Origin: Apoderus coryli
Taxonomy: Eukaryota > Arthropoda > Insecta > Coleoptera > Attelabidae
Direction: 5' to 3'
Assembly: GCA_911728435.2 (NCBI GenBank)
Contig: OU452205.1
Span: 12,778,260-12,842,259, forward strand
DNA: 64,000 nt
Shown here: one piece after another, positions 1 through 12,430 of the stretch
Layout: each line of letters starts with the position of its first letter
Position numbering within the stretch: the first letter of the stretch is position 1
The notes under the pieces: generated by a model
Seen by the model: only the letters and a program-made list of their open reading frames with translations
The model's database searches: none
What the model was told of the DNA's origin: nothing
Translations under genes and position numbers: made by a program

Positions 1-1559
1 TTTGCCGATTAGTTTATGCAGCAATGTTTCTATCTATTTTATCAATCAACGTGACAACGTGATAACTCCATTCTGCATGTATTTAAATAAAAGACAAAAA
101 ACAACACAAAACAAACAAGTTAGATATAACCTGCATAATGTTAGGATAAACCATATTACTATTTGTTTTCTCCAACAACCCTGTGTTCCGTCATTTTGTT
201 GATACTAGTAAAATTATAAAAAATAAAAATAGTAAAACAAAAAATGTTCGACATGAATTTACAAAATTCACTTAATTTTTAAATTTTTTAAACTAAATAA
301 TGGTAAACATTTAGGAAGTTTCTAACCCAGAATGACAACAATTTGAAGTTTGACTAACTTGACTAATTTTGTACTAAGGTATTCTAAATTATTCGTTCTG
401 AATAAAACTTCTTTATTTAAATAAGCTTTTTAAAAGCAAAATATTTATTAGATTATTTTTGCTCAACAGAAACTATAATTAAAACTAACACTCACCTTTC
501 TTATATATAATTTGCAAATTAAAAACAAATTTAGAAACAATATGTTCGCGATGAAATTATAAATCAAACGTGCCGAAATAATAATTACTGTAACTTCGTA
601 AATACCGCACGATAATCGTAAAACGTTATCAACAGCTGTGATGAAATGAAGTTCAGAGTTTCACCAAAGTTGTAGCGAAACTGATGCTGCGAGTTTCACA
701 CGCGTTTTATTCTTCGAAGGGTGCGTTGTGTCGCGTGCTGGCAACTTCTATATATTCCGCGGCTTTGCTAAAGAGCGAAAGTTGCTTTCAATTCATATGT
801 GTTTACATGAACTGAAGCTTCTCAGCATAAAAAATGATGATTGTATTTTATGTTATTTATTTTATTTAACATGGAGTTTTTCATGATCCCACTATGAGAA
901 TGGGTATTGAGTTCGAAATGTTTGAGAAAATATTATTTTAAACAAAACATATTAGCGGCCGTAGAACAGAACCTTGTTTGATATATTGGTATGAATAATA
1001 AACTGTTGCCCTCGAGGCACGAATAGTTCTACATAATTTAAGTGTAAAAGAAATATTTTTGTGATCTTTTTGTCATTTACCTTCCTCGTAAAACTGTTTT
1101 GTTGACAAGCTATATTTCCAAATAAAATATTTTTTTTCATTGTAGACACAGGCTTTTTTTTCACGGACGCCAATAGTATATACAATTTTTGGTGTGAATT
1201 TTTAACACCAATTCCAATATATCATTTTTACAATCTATTTTTTTACCCTTTTGCTACTATTTATGAACGCCTATGTAAACAAGTTTTTTTATGCTGCATT
1301 TTGTAGTTTATCTTACATCAAAACTATATAATAGATATAATTACAACAATAAAATAAGATTTTTTAACAAATCATCTAAAATTTTTAAAAATTACTAGTC
1401 GAGATGATTAATAACAAGAAAAACAACAAAATGTAATATTATAATTTATATTTCATTATCATTAACAATTTAATAATATTTTTCCTCGAGGTGACTTGGA
1501 CGCATTACTCTTAAAATACTCCTAATGATGTAATACTTTCAAAAATACAATTTCTCTAC
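1..1559. other. AT-rich non-coding stretch
   Basis: No gene is supported here. The short open frames lack splice context, domain motifs or codon structure. One patch, about 600-780, is richer in G+C and CpG than its surroundings and contains TATATA near 750. It could be an old promoter for a transcript leaving the window on either strand, but nothing confirms that. Confidence 0.4.
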
Positions 1560-1800
1560 AAATTTTGCCACTTATGATGAAGCTAGCGAGCTTCGAAACA
1601 TGTTTGGTAGTTTAATCGACCTAACACATTAAGTGTAGTGTATTAAATTGATTTCGTGGAGTTTGACGTTTTATTTCCTATTTACAATAAAATAAGAGTC
1701 AAATCTCCACGAAATAATATTTAATGGAATGAGCGATATTTCTTTTAGCCAGATATGTTTCGGAACCTGACTGGTCCCGTCTTCAGTAGCTGACAGTTAA
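1560..1800. repeat. Head-to-head pair of dispersed repeats with hammerhead-like motif
   Basis: The plus strand at 1574-1600 reads ATGATGA, a short stem-loop (AAGCT/AGCTT), then CGAAACATG. The minus strand at about 1790-1750 reads CTGAAGA, a GGGACC/GGTTCC stem-loop, then CGAAACAT. Both continue into a shared tail containing GTGGAG-TTTGAC followed by TTTTATTT. The two copies face each other, so 1645-1715 is an inverted repeat. Related copies lie at 5850-5935 (minus) and 63330-63470 (plus). The layout resembles terminal repeats of Penelope-like elements, some of which are known to carry hammerhead ribozymes. That identity is inferred, and the core bases are not perfect. Confidence 0.5.
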
Positions 1801-2254
1801 TGTTGAGAAAACTTTCACAAGATAGATATTTTAATTATATGATACAATTACGAAGATTCCATTGCAGTCATTTTGTAAAAAAAAAGTTACGAAACTTTAA
1901 TATAAATATATCTAAAAAAAAACAAGAAGTGACCATATTCATGTCAATGAGATTAAAAATTAATTCGTGGAGATTTGACTTTTACTTTATTGTTGAAATT
2001 ATAACTCCGCTCAAGAATGGACTACTTTTTAAGTTATATATAATTTTTATCTACGAACGCCTATGTAAACAAGATACTTTTCATATTTTTAATTATATAA
2101 TTTTCTATTAAGCCAATGCCAAATTATTCAATATTTCAAATAAGTTTAAGAATTATGAATTTTTTAAATTTTTCAACCCTTTTTTTTGAAATAATGATTA
2201 AAATATTTATTTTTTTTAAATCGAAACACGACAACATTTTATATTACGTCCGGT

Positions 2255-3533
2255 ATAATAATAATAATATTTATTAGCCATTAATTTATAAATAAATATA
2301 TACATTGGCACGTCAAGTATGAAAATTCTAAAATAAACAAATAATTAAAAAGCACATAATATACAAAACAATTACATAGGTTACATTCAAAATAAAAATA
2401 AATGTCATTTATATTTTCTCTGAAATATTACGCAACGACGAATAACATTGTACATAGACCAGTCAACAGTCACATTAAAACGACTACAATAAAATATCTA
2501 AATTTTATATACACATTAAAACAAGGAGATAATAGAACGATATAAAAAAAATAAAAAACAAAGCATTCAAAACATCAACACTGCACATAGAAAGAAATTG
2601 TCATCTGTAACGAAGCAGTAAATTCCTGAACACTATAGAACGCACCTCTTATTAAAAATCTCTTTAGAGTTTTTTTAAAAACATTCTCAGACTGGCAACC
2701 CCTCATGTCCGGTGGAAGAAGATTGAAATAAAAAGATCCAGCTGGTGATCTTTTATAAAACTCACGTTTGGAGCGTGGCAAGTATATCAGATATCTACTT
2801 CGAGTAGGATAATGATGTTTATCTCCACAATATCTTGCTTGATTCTTATTTTTGTATATAAAACAGAGAAGCTTGTAAAGGTAGATGCACGGAGCAGTGA
2901 GCATATTTTTTTCTGTAAAAGTGTCCCTACAAGTTCCTCTATATGGTATATTAAAAATGTATCGGATTGCTATTTTCTGCAAAATAAACATCCTGTCCAT
3001 GTCCGCGCTATCACCCCAAACCGCTATATTGTATGCAATAGCCGAATAAATAATGGCGTAATAAACAGAGATAAGTGTTTTTTATCCATGTAGGATTTTA
3101 GTGAAAATAAAACATATAGGTTCCTACTTAGTCTGCCACACAAATCATCAACATGCACGCTCCAACTCAGCACAGGATCGACAAACACCCCCAATAGTTT
3201 AGCGAATTCCGACCATGGCAAATGAGAATTATTAAAATTAATATTAAAATTTATGGTGTTATAAAATTTGTTAAATCACAAAGCAACAGTTTTCTCATAG
3301 TTGATAATCAGTCTGTTTTTTTGACAGCAAGACTGAAATTCCGTGAGAGTTGCATTTATTTTATATTCTAGCAATTGTGGATCTTTATCGTAAATCAATA
3401 TAGTTGTATCGTCCGCATACATGTACAAGGTGCCGTATGTAATGCCCGCGGGAAGATCGGTGATATATGAAAGAAAAAGTAGTGGTCCAAGAATATAACC
3501 TTTTGTAGTTCCCGGGAACTTTGAATATGCCAC
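2255..3533 (-). pseudogene. 5'-truncated non-LTR retrotransposon, reverse transcriptase 3' part
   Basis: Three minus-strand blocks in different frames make one LINE relic. Block 3533-3276 shows RT domain motifs: GPLLFLSYITDLP followed by the catalytic MYADDTTIL. Block 3221-3024 has the LGVFVDPVLSWSVHVDDLC segment typical of the post-catalytic (thumb) part. Block 3000-2575 has the conserved tail with MDRMFILQKIAIRYIF, HHYPTRSRYLIYLPRSKR and FKKTLKRFL. Frameshifts separate the blocks, so it is dead. The 3' end runs into an ATT-type microsatellite near 2255-2275, as in CR1/jockey-like LINEs. The clade is not certain. The 5' side, with the endonuclease and first RT motifs, is missing. Confidence 0.85.
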
Positions 3534-5535
3534 TCAGGATAAATTACCCTGTATGTTTATAAATCTATCTTTAAACCTCTATATTTCTCCAAACCGTCGT
3601 GGCTACTTCAGGAAAATTTACAAATTTTCTTTTTTGATAATTATTTAGAAAAAATGTTAATCATGGCAACACTGCCAACTACTTACTTTCTCCACAATTC
3701 TATACACAACTGTCAAGTAGTTTTTTTCATTCCAAAAAGTGTCAACAATGAATAACTAAACCATATTTATGCATAAAACCTATCAGTTTTCTTCGAGAAA
3801 CCCAACCAACGTCTGATACTGACCGTATTATTGGATGCACGCAATATTTTCTCCTTGTTGTTTTTCTAACAAAGAACAGTGTGTGTGTGTGTAGCGTAAC
3901 ATAGCGTGGCCCTGCATTTTTTGTGATTATTTACTATAGTAGATATACCTACTCAAGAACCCTAATACGATTACAAAGCCAATTTCTCAGGAATTCCCCC
4001 TAGCTGTTTTACACCCCGTCAATTTTCTTCCGGTTACGTCAACAAGTAGATCCAAATTATTTTTGGCATAAAAAAATGGAGTTTAAAATTATCCAGCGGC
4101 GGCCAAAATGTGAAGCGGTAATACTTTAGCGCGTTACTGAATACTTTAAATGGTCCGCTACCATATGGTATATCAGGCTAACAGAGTCGGTAGGGTTCGA
4201 CCAAATTCCTAACAGATTCCAGCGAATGGGATCTCAAAATGATTAAGCATCAACAAAGGGCAACAGAATATTTTTAAGTGCAAAATTATACAAAAACTTG
4301 TATCTATTTTAATACGGTAGAGAGAAAGAAAATTTGATAATGATGTTCCCCAAACAAGTTAGGGACCCCATCGCCAATCAGATTAAATCACTCATTGAGT
4401 CTTGCATTATAAAATGATGATGAAAGAGGTTAACTTAATACTTATAATTTAAAATCTAAAAATAAATTACCACAAATTGTTTAGGATTAAATCCCTGACT
4501 AAACGAAATCTTAGTAATAGCAATGATCACCATATTGGCAAAACTCTTCAAAACAATTAATGAGTGTTAGATGCAGAAAGAAAGTAATTAAATCAGTAAA
4601 TATTTTATCTTATCCCAACGCTATACTTTTTCTCCAACACCTTTCTCCAGTATACATCCCAATTTGCTCTCGACTTATGTTTCCTTCATCAAAACCGGTT
4701 CAACCTTGTTGTTGCGTTATCGAGCCTCAGTTCATCATTGGCATGCCATCCGGTTGGTGAGGATGCACGTACGGTTTAGAGAAAACAGCAATAAAAATTA
4801 GTATAGTTCGCTTTCACACTTCAATATCCACTCGAGTTCTTTAAAGTATTTATTACTTAGACAGATTCTCAACCAACATCAAGATTTAGGATATACAAAT
4901 TAACTAAATATCTCTGATGGAGATTCCTAGCCTTAGTTTAAGCCTTTAGAAGTTAAAATAAGTGTATTGTATCACTGTGATGATTAAAACAAATTAAAAA
5001 TCAAATTAACAAGACTGTTTTCACTGTAGCCTTTGATGAAGAATAATATGTTTTAGACAATTTTCTATTTAAAAAGAGAATGAGTACTTCCAAACTGAAC
5101 AATATGCTTTAACAAATATTGAAACAATATAGTCCTTATTCTAGGAAATGATGACTGATTTGTCAACACAAAAAGCAGAATCTCGAATGGTTATGAACAA
5201 GTTACTTGGACAAGCAAATACCCTCAAGATCTCGTATACATATTCATAAAATTTTACGATGTTACAATAATTATAATTCTAGAAAACATCTTAAACTAAC
5301 TATCGTCTCCCAGAATTTTAACGTTCCTATATATCCTGACCATATCCTTCTAGTGCGATCTCAAACAGCAAGCTCTGTGACAGAAATCAACTCTTGTATA
5401 GCTGAAACATTTGTCCAATCCTTGGCGAGTATGGTCAGGTCGAGTATATACAAATATTTTGTATGGAATAGCAAAATGTTTCCGTTAAACTCCTCGTCTT
5501 ACCGCGCAAAACCAACTTATATTATTACATTTCCA
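3534..5535. other. Non-coding, no recognised gene
   Basis: This stretch is AT-rich sequence without a supported exon. It contains a short GT run near 3881-3893. The open frames at 4560-4760 and 5206-5556 show no domain and no splice context, and I regard them as chance. Confidence 0.4.
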
Positions 5536-5849
5536 CGGTATTTGAAAAAAAGGTAAAAAATCAAATTGAAAAAAGTGTCAAATATTTTTCAATGGCAACC
5601 CCCCATTTTATATTTTTTTGCATCAAAAACAAGGGCAACTTTATGAAAAGATGTCTATCCCAAAAACTGATAGTTTTCAAAATATTGACAATTTTACATT
5701 TTTCTATTACAATAGTGATATGAATTTAAAATTTAATTGATTTTAGTTGGCCATGATGGCTTTAGATAGCAAATAAATATGACACTCTTCTAAAGTAGTC
5801 CATAATATCGAGGAGCAAATCAGATGATTCAAATAAAATTCGTCAACTC

Positions 5850-5935
5850 CACAAACAAATCAATTTAATATGCTTCAGAGTACATATATCAAACCAAACA
5901 TGTTTCGGGACACGCTGTTCCCATCATCAGTGGTA
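5850..5935 (-). repeat. Dispersed repeat copy with hammerhead-like motif
   Basis: On the minus strand, 5934-5896 reads CTGATGA, T, GGGA, loop, TCCC, GAAACATG. It is followed by the shared tail with GTGGAGTTGACG at 5850-5838. It lies in the interrupted left arm of the fold-back element. It has the best CTGATGA box of the family members seen here. Confidence 0.5.
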
Positions 5936-6610
5936 CATTAAATTATTTTAAAATTAAAATTTGTCTCGAGACGGTCAATTGAATTCAGACATGATACAGA
6001 TTCTACACATCACATCGGACATTAAACATGTTATGGAACTCACCATTTGTGAAAACGGATTTTTTTTTTATTTTATACACTAAACTAATTCGTGGCAAAT
6101 TTACTCAATTTACGTAGTTAATTATTCTGAATAGAAAGTGGTATAACTGCTGAACAGATACAGTTCATTGTTTTTTATATTTTTCCGTTTTCTCATATTA
6201 AGTATATACATATTTAAAATTCACTAATTAATTCACATAATTTGAGAACAATTTTAGTAGAATTTCAGTAGGTATGTCTTGTTTAAAGAGAAAATGGCGT
6301 GTAACAACATTAACAAGTAGTGAGAGAATAGCTGTCGTTTCTCATGTCATAGAACATATAACCCAACCCAACCACTGTCGTTCGAATATTGGGAACTCTT
6401 CCTGTGTTTACTTATGTTGGAAATTGTAACCTTTATCTATCTATTATTATGTTTAGTGTTTTCGTTTTAGATATTGGTTAGCATAATAATTATAATGTAT
6501 TATAGGGCCCTTGCTGAGCTTGCGCCTTTTGGCATCTGATTTTTCTTAGTTTATTTGTTCTTCCATTTTTGAATGTATGTAATTTATTTATATACAATAA
6601 AGTAATTTAA

Positions 6611-6634
6611 AAATATATATATATATATATATAT
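6611..6634. repeat. (AT)n microsatellite
   Basis: An uninterrupted AT dinucleotide run sits between the inner arms of the fold-back element. Confidence 0.9.
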
Positions 6635-6898
6635 TGGAACTCTTCCTTATATGTTCTATGACATCAGAAACGACAGCTACTCTCTCACTACTTGTTAATG
6701 TTGTTACACGCCATTTTCTCTTTAAACAAGACATACCTACTGAAATTCTACTAAAATTGTTCTTAAATTATGTGAATTAATTAGTGAATTTTAAAGATGT
6801 AAAAAAAATATAAAATGGGGGTTGCCTTTTAAAATTTTTGAATTTTGACACTTTTTTCAATTTGATTTTTGACCCTTTTTTTCAAATACCCTGTATTA

Positions 6899-7989
6899 AT
6901 ATTTACTAAAAAAATATACGTAGGCGCCTAAAGTAGGTATCTCCTAGGATATTCTAACAAATTAAATTATTAAGGCTTCCATATAATAAAAAATTGTTAT
7001 TATTGTTTATTCTGAAAACGTCATTTTTGACATACAATTTCAAATATTTCGAAAACAGCTGGCGATAGGTATAACATAGTATAATAATAATAATAATAAT
7101 AAAATATTTTAGCCGAATTGGTCCCGTTGACCTACGGACAACACCAGATTTTCAGATTGTTCCACAGTGCAGTTTCTCCATAATTGATCGAATCCCTTCC
7201 CGGTGGGACACCCGGTATGTAGGTACAAAGAACAGAAGGAATTTTAATTTTGTAAAAGGATTCTTAAACAGAACTGTGAATATCTCTTGAAATTGCAATT
7301 TATTTGAAGCTTTTATATCTGGAGAGAAATGTTAGGTTTCATTGTTAATTTAATGAGAGATCTCTCTGACAACATACTCAGGTTATCGATTATAAACAAT
7401 CAGCACTTTTTTAGTGATGTGATTAAATAGTTAAATAAAGCATTTAAATAATAATTGCAAAATATTATTGAAAAAAAAAACGTCAGCTACATAAAACTTC
7501 ATAGTTATTAACGATATAATGCCGATAAATAGCAAATAACGGCTAAGGCTGTTATTTTCAGTTATCGGCCGTGTTTAATAATAATAGTCAATATGTAATC
7601 GTTCGTTTTCTCTGAACGAGACTGTTAATCGTCATAACTGTCGATGCTGATCTGATGAAAACCCACCCAATATCCCCAGAAATTAAACGTTTAGACTGGA
7701 ATCTATGGCAACTGCATAATTGGTGCTTTTCTATAACAGGAAATCTTACTGGAGAAATTGTTATAGGGCCGTGTCGACCCTGCATTAACAGACATTCCTT
7801 CAACTGCGGTGTAATTTTCTAAGATAATAATAATAATAATAATAATATTAATAACACTCTTTATTCATAAGGTACATACATAAGTACATAGAATGCGTCA
7901 AAAATTGAATGAAATTACATTTAAAAATAAATAAGAACATGACATCATTTTAAAGGGAACTTGAATGTCTTTCAGAATATGTTATAATA
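6899..7989. other. Non-coding with two (TAA)n runs
   Basis: No gene is supported. TAA/ATA trinucleotide runs lie at about 7080-7103 and 7824-7849. Runs of this kind often mark LINE 3' ends, but no adjoining coding relic was recognised. Confidence 0.5.
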
Positions 7990-8319
7990 TACAGTGTGTT
8001 CCATTTGAGAAAATTGACTTATCCCTATTTTTACCACCCTCTAATCTTATGGCTGAATTTGCCAAGATGTTTGATTTTTCTAAGATATTCTTCATCTACC
8101 GTCACAATTTCTAGAGTTTGCCTATACAGGTGACCAAATGGTGATTATTTTCTAGAAACATGTTTTGGGCCAAAAAAAATATATAAAATAAATTATTTAT
8201 TTAAAAACGATAAAGATCCAAAATTTTTAGAAGTACCTACTTAATTAACCAAATTTTCACATGATCCGTTGTTTAGTTCTCCATAAACGTATACACCATC
8301 CACCATGATACACCCTGTA
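7990..8319. repeat. Short repeat bounded by TACAG(G/T)GTGT ends
   Basis: The left end reads TACAGTGTGTTCC. The right end reads CACCCTGTA, the inverse of TACAGGGTG. The 330-bp interval has no coding potential. Inverted TACAGGGTG-like ends recur elsewhere in the window (6898, 39237, 39356, 40935), which suggests a common non-autonomous repeat group. Confidence 0.4.
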
Positions 8320-8685
8320 CAATATAAACCTCTCCTATTTATAAGTAGATATGCTGTGTGGGCAAATTTCTTTCATTTTTAAAAAATATAATTTTCTAGC
8401 ATTATCATTGGAACACCATTAATACCCATTTAATAGTCCCCTACAGCAAATTTATCTCGAGCGAAAAATTATTAAAAGAAAGAACTCGTGTAATAAGTAA
8501 CATAGGAAAAAAGCAGAGGAGAATGAATAAATAAGAGACGATACAAGAGAGGTTTATTACTATTTTCGCGCCTGCAAAATATGCTAACAAAAATGTCTAA
8601 GATTCCAGAACATAATAATATTATTAATCGGGAGGATTAACTGAAAGGGACAAAAAAATATGTTAACACAAATAAAAAAGAATGG

Positions 8686-8965
8686 TCTTTTAGGTGTTTA
8701 ATGTCAGTGGTTCTAAATATGTTGAGATTTCAATTTAAAGCGCAGCAAATGATATAGAATATGAAGTTCATTAGACAGATGGTCGATACAACAATTCGAA
8801 TAGCATTAATTAATAATAATTAATAAGTGAGCGGAAATCTTTATCAAAAAAAAATTATAACCGTTTGACTATTCTGCAATGTGTTGTGTTTACATGCGTT
8901 TGTTTGTAAAGTAAATTCTAACACGTTAAACATGGTACTAGGTACAACTTATTGGAAAATATGGC
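8686..8965 (+). repeat. 300-bp direct repeat, copy 1
   Basis: It begins TCTTTTAGGTGTTTAATG and ends TTATTGGAAAATATGGC. A second copy at 9660-9955 matches over its whole length apart from small indels. No coding frame is conserved between the two. Confidence 0.85.
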
Positions 8966-9029
8966 CCGTTTATGTTACCTTCGGCATTTTCTGGTAAAGA
9001 TAACATTTTTGATTATGATTAGTAACGCA

Positions 9030-9137
9030 ACAGGCATGCCGCGGCGGCAGCGACAGCGGCAGCCACGTGATAATAGCAGCCAAGATATCACTATCACTTA
9101 CAAGCCGTCGCGTCGCATTGGCGCACTAAGGCTATAA
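9030..9137 (+). promoter_or_regulatory. Possible GC-rich promoter patch with TATA box
   Basis: A sharply GC-rich run (GCCGCGGCGGCAGCGACAGC) with a CACGTG E-box near 9064 is followed by CTATAAAAC at about 9131-9139. The contrast with the AT-rich surroundings is clear. No downstream coding exon was recognised, so a promoter role is only a guess. Confidence 0.25.
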
Positions 9138-9570
9138 AACATAATTAGTAGCCAAAACCATCCTGATGATGAAAAAATATAAATAATCCATCTATTGGAC
9201 TCCGCAAGAACACATATACCTTTTTTTGCGCGACATTCCGGCACGGAACAGGAATAAATCATCATTTATTTACTTGACACATGTGTGTGTTATAAAACAC
9301 TTTTTAATTGTACCACAACACAACAATATTACACAAATTGTTAATTTATTATGTATAAATGTTTAAGTTTTATGTAAACCTAAACATAAACGGAAAAAAT
9401 AATATTTTAACAAGCATGCATTAAAAACAAGCAAAAAAATTCGGTTGTGTCGCCCCAAAACTTTCCCGACAAGATATAATATAATCAAAAATATTATTAT
9501 AATTGTATTATTTTCATTATTTCCAATAAACTAACGTAACAAACTAACTATTTTATTAAAAAAAATATTG

Positions 9571-9654
9571 CCAGAGCTAAGATTCGAACCCAGAACCTTC
9601 CGGATGCGAAGCACACGCTCTATCAATGGGGGTCATTGATAGAGCAAATTATTG
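9571..9654 (-). repeat. tRNA-like SINE head or pseudo-tRNA
   Basis: Read on the minus strand, it contains TTGATAGAGCG (D-arm-like), an Ala-type TTCGCAT anticodon-loop-like stretch, and GGTTCGAATC, a good pol III B box, ending CTCTGGC. The expected anticodon stem pairs poorly. The 5' half is replaced by a hairpin, GCTCTATCAATG-acccc-CATTGATAGAGC. It is therefore not a functional tRNA. The 44 bases at 9611-9654 recur at 9954-9997. Confidence 0.5.
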
Positions 9655-9659
9655 AATTA

Positions 9660-9955
9660 TCTTTTAGGTGTTTAATGACAGTGGTTCTACACATGTTGAG
9701 ATTTCAATTTAAAGCGCAGCAGATGATATAGAATATTATGAAATTCAAAGTTGTACCGATAGCAGATTATAGACAGACGGTCGATACAACAATTCGAATA
9801 GCATTATGTCTACATACATAAGTGAGCGGAAATATTTATCAAAAAAAAATGTATAACCGTTTGACTATTCTGCAATGTGTTGTGTATACATGCGTTTGTT
9901 TGTAAAGCAAAATTTTAACACGTTAAACATGGTACTACTTATTGGAAAATATGGC
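9660..9955 (+). repeat. 300-bp direct repeat, copy 2
   Basis: This is the second copy of the 8686-8965 repeat. It is bracketed by the two 44-bp tRNA-head copies at 9611-9654 and 9954-9997, so the local structure is a partial tandem array of a composite unit. Confidence 0.85.
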
Positions 9956-10440
9956 ACACGCTCTATTAATGGGGGTCATTGATAGAGCAAATTATTGTAA
10001 CCCAACCCAACTACCTAACTGGTGAAATTTTAAACGCAATTTTCTCGAGAATTATGGGGACAAATATCAAAAGTAACCTATCGCTGTAAAGCAGATAAAA
10101 CATGCTTTAAAATGAAAATTTCTATTTGAAAATTTAGCGATTGTGTCCACCCCTATCACAGGGCTGAAGCGATTTGAACCAAAAACTAACGGGTTCATCC
10201 CAGGACTTCTTCAAACTAACACACCAAAATTTAGCGTAGGTCAATGAATTAAAAAGAGGGTCAAAGTCAAAATATTAAAATTAAGTTAAATAAATCATAT
10301 TTGCTAAACTGAATTAAAAAAATTACGTAATTTTCTTTATACCCCTAGACCTCGTCTAGTGTGAGCAGGCAATATGCCCGGTGAACGATGGCCGGACAAG
10401 AAGTAACAACTCTATTGACCCTAGCGTGAGGCTCTATTCA

Positions 10441-10507
10441 CGAAATTTCTTGTGACACAATGCAACAAAACTCCAAGTTATGTTGCATTGTGTGGCACGC
10501 AATTTCG
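10441..10507. ncRNA. Pre-miRNA-like hairpin
   Basis: Arm 10441-10467 and arm 10481-10507 pair over 27 positions with about 23 Watson-Crick pairs, one G-T wobble and three mismatches. The loop is 13 nt. The 12 pairs next to the loop (ACACAATGCAACA side) are uninterrupted. Size and shape fit a microRNA precursor on either strand. A very short MITE would look the same, and no expression evidence is available. Confidence 0.35.
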
Positions 10508-12430
10508 CCAAAAAGTATTAAGTACATGAAGCGCACACGTACCTGGTCATTAATAATAAAACTAAACAAAAAGATGAATCTTTGTGTGCAGAGCTATTCG
10601 GTATTCGTGTCTCAAGAGCACCAGTTTATTTTTATGTTGATGTTTACAAAACTGTAGTATTTGGTTTACTCATTCTAGCTATATATAACAATTTGAAAAA
10701 CTCAAAGTTTGGTCACCCAATCCACAACATTCGATAGACTGACAATGCAAAAGCCGTAAATTATTGTTAACGGTCCCATTATATACATCCTAGGTATTTA
10801 CATGTCTCTCATCATATGGCTTGGCTTAATAATGCTGATAGTCAGTAGAGTTTGTATAGAGCGCACAGAGTAGAACACAATGGTCTAATCATGTCTAATT
10901 TGTAAATGTAAATGCGTACAAACCGGTCATTTTACCGTATGGCTTAGCAATCCACTTCCTACGTTTGTGTTCGATTACATGCAAATTATTTAAAATCTGA
11001 GACTCTTAAGAATACGTTTTGACGTTTCACATCTTATTGTGCCAGAGGAGACAGAGAAAATTGATTAATTCGAACATTGAAAATTTGGAACATTAAAACT
11101 CGGAACAATATTTTCAATATTTATACAAACTTGTCAGGTAAAGTTTATCCAAAGTTAATTTAAAATATATAAATTTAACGATTCTACCGGGGTTATCCGT
11201 TCATATGCCTCTTTACATTATAAAAGGGCATTGAATGCAGCGTTTTTTGATACATTTCTCCCTCGTATATAAGACGTATAATAAATCATGCCTGCCAAAG
11301 GATACCGACAGTAATAGAAATAACTACAGTGACTGGAAAAAGTATTGGGTTAATGATTAATCGAAAAAAAAAGAGATTGCAAATAAATATATCAATGAAA
11401 CAAATAATTTTTGGCAACGTGTTATTTTCTCAGATTAATCTAAATATAATCGGATGGATATCATAATATGGTATGGAGAAGACTTCATGTGGAATTTAAA
11501 CAAGAAAATTTGTGTCTGACAGTAAAACACGGTGGCAGAATATTGTAACCATGATTTGTTCATTTTTCTTAGAGTAATAAAATGATGAAAGATCTATCAA
11601 CTATAATAATTTTTAATAAAACCTCAAGTGGATGAAACTGTGGCGAATTTTAATTTTATTTAATTATAAGTATTAAAGTTCCACAATAGTCAGGCAAGAT
11701 TTGTCATAAATAAATATTAGAGATTCCACCATCTTTTTCCAAACTACGTGTGAGGACAAGTAAGGTGATTTTGCGATGGCCGCCAACTAAACAGTAGAGA
11801 AGGGGGTGCGATATGTGATGGAAAAATAGAGGGCGCTACACCAAAAATTACACCCTATCACCTAAACCGTGAAAATGAAACAGAGAGTATCCACCTCACA
11901 ACCTAAGGCAACTCTGCTGCTGCCACTTCAGTGCCAAATAAAACACCTAAACGGTAAATATTCAACAACAACAACAAGTTAATAACGGTAATCCGTTAAT
12001 AACGGTAATCCGTTACCAAATAAATACTGCTTAATTACAAAGCAAGTGATAAATAATGTTCAGTGAAATAATGCGTAATCGCTTACATTATACAAGTTAC
12101 CGCGTTTCAGAAATGAAGCGTAATGTGAAAGGGTTCCTTCTTAGTGAAGAAATAGTAACCATTACACTAAGATAGCATTTACCTATACAATTACGCAAGT
12201 ACTATAATAAGTCAGACATTTCACCTATAATTACGGACCCCCCTGAATACCCGACGTGCGCACGAAGAGCTCACAGCAGAGTTACAACGAGTTACATATA
12301 CAAATAGTAATGCGAAAAATTAATGTACTTACATTAATCTTTGGTAGATTAATGTACATCAATCTTTGGTAATGCTTATCCATGCTGCACCAGCAGAAGG
12401 ATAAATGGTCTCCTGCTGGTGTTTGTGTTT
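10508..12430. other. Non-coding, no recognised gene
   Basis: AT-rich sequence without supported exons. It includes a 17-bp unit, GTTAATAACGGTAATCC, repeated twice in tandem at 11978-12011. Confidence 0.4.

Larger units (their letters stand above)
5536..6898. mobile_element. Fold-back element with long inverted arms
   Basis: The left outer arm (about 5536-5625) is the reverse complement of 6805-6898. Both contain the TTTGAAAAAAAGG, AAATCAAATTGAAAAAAGTG and GGCAACCCCCATTTTATA blocks. An inner pair, 6190-6365 and 6640-6800, is also inverted, with ACAAGTAGTGAGAGAATAGC as a shared block. The outer right end reads CAAATACCCTGTATTA, so the element ends in a TACAGGGT-like sequence seen at other repeats in this window. 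Bases 5626-6190 interrupt the left arm. No transposase is visible, so it is a non-autonomous fold-back or MITE-like element. Confidence 0.75.

Noticed and set aside
952..1185. 77-codon minus-strand frame
   Set aside because: No recognisable motif, no splice context, and low-complexity A/T sequence.
3881..3893. GT repeat as a regulatory element
   Set aside because: It is a very short microsatellite with nothing around it to suggest function.
9571..9640. A functional tRNA-Ala(CGC) on the minus strand
   Set aside because: The anticodon stem pairs poorly and the 5' half with acceptor stem and A box is missing.
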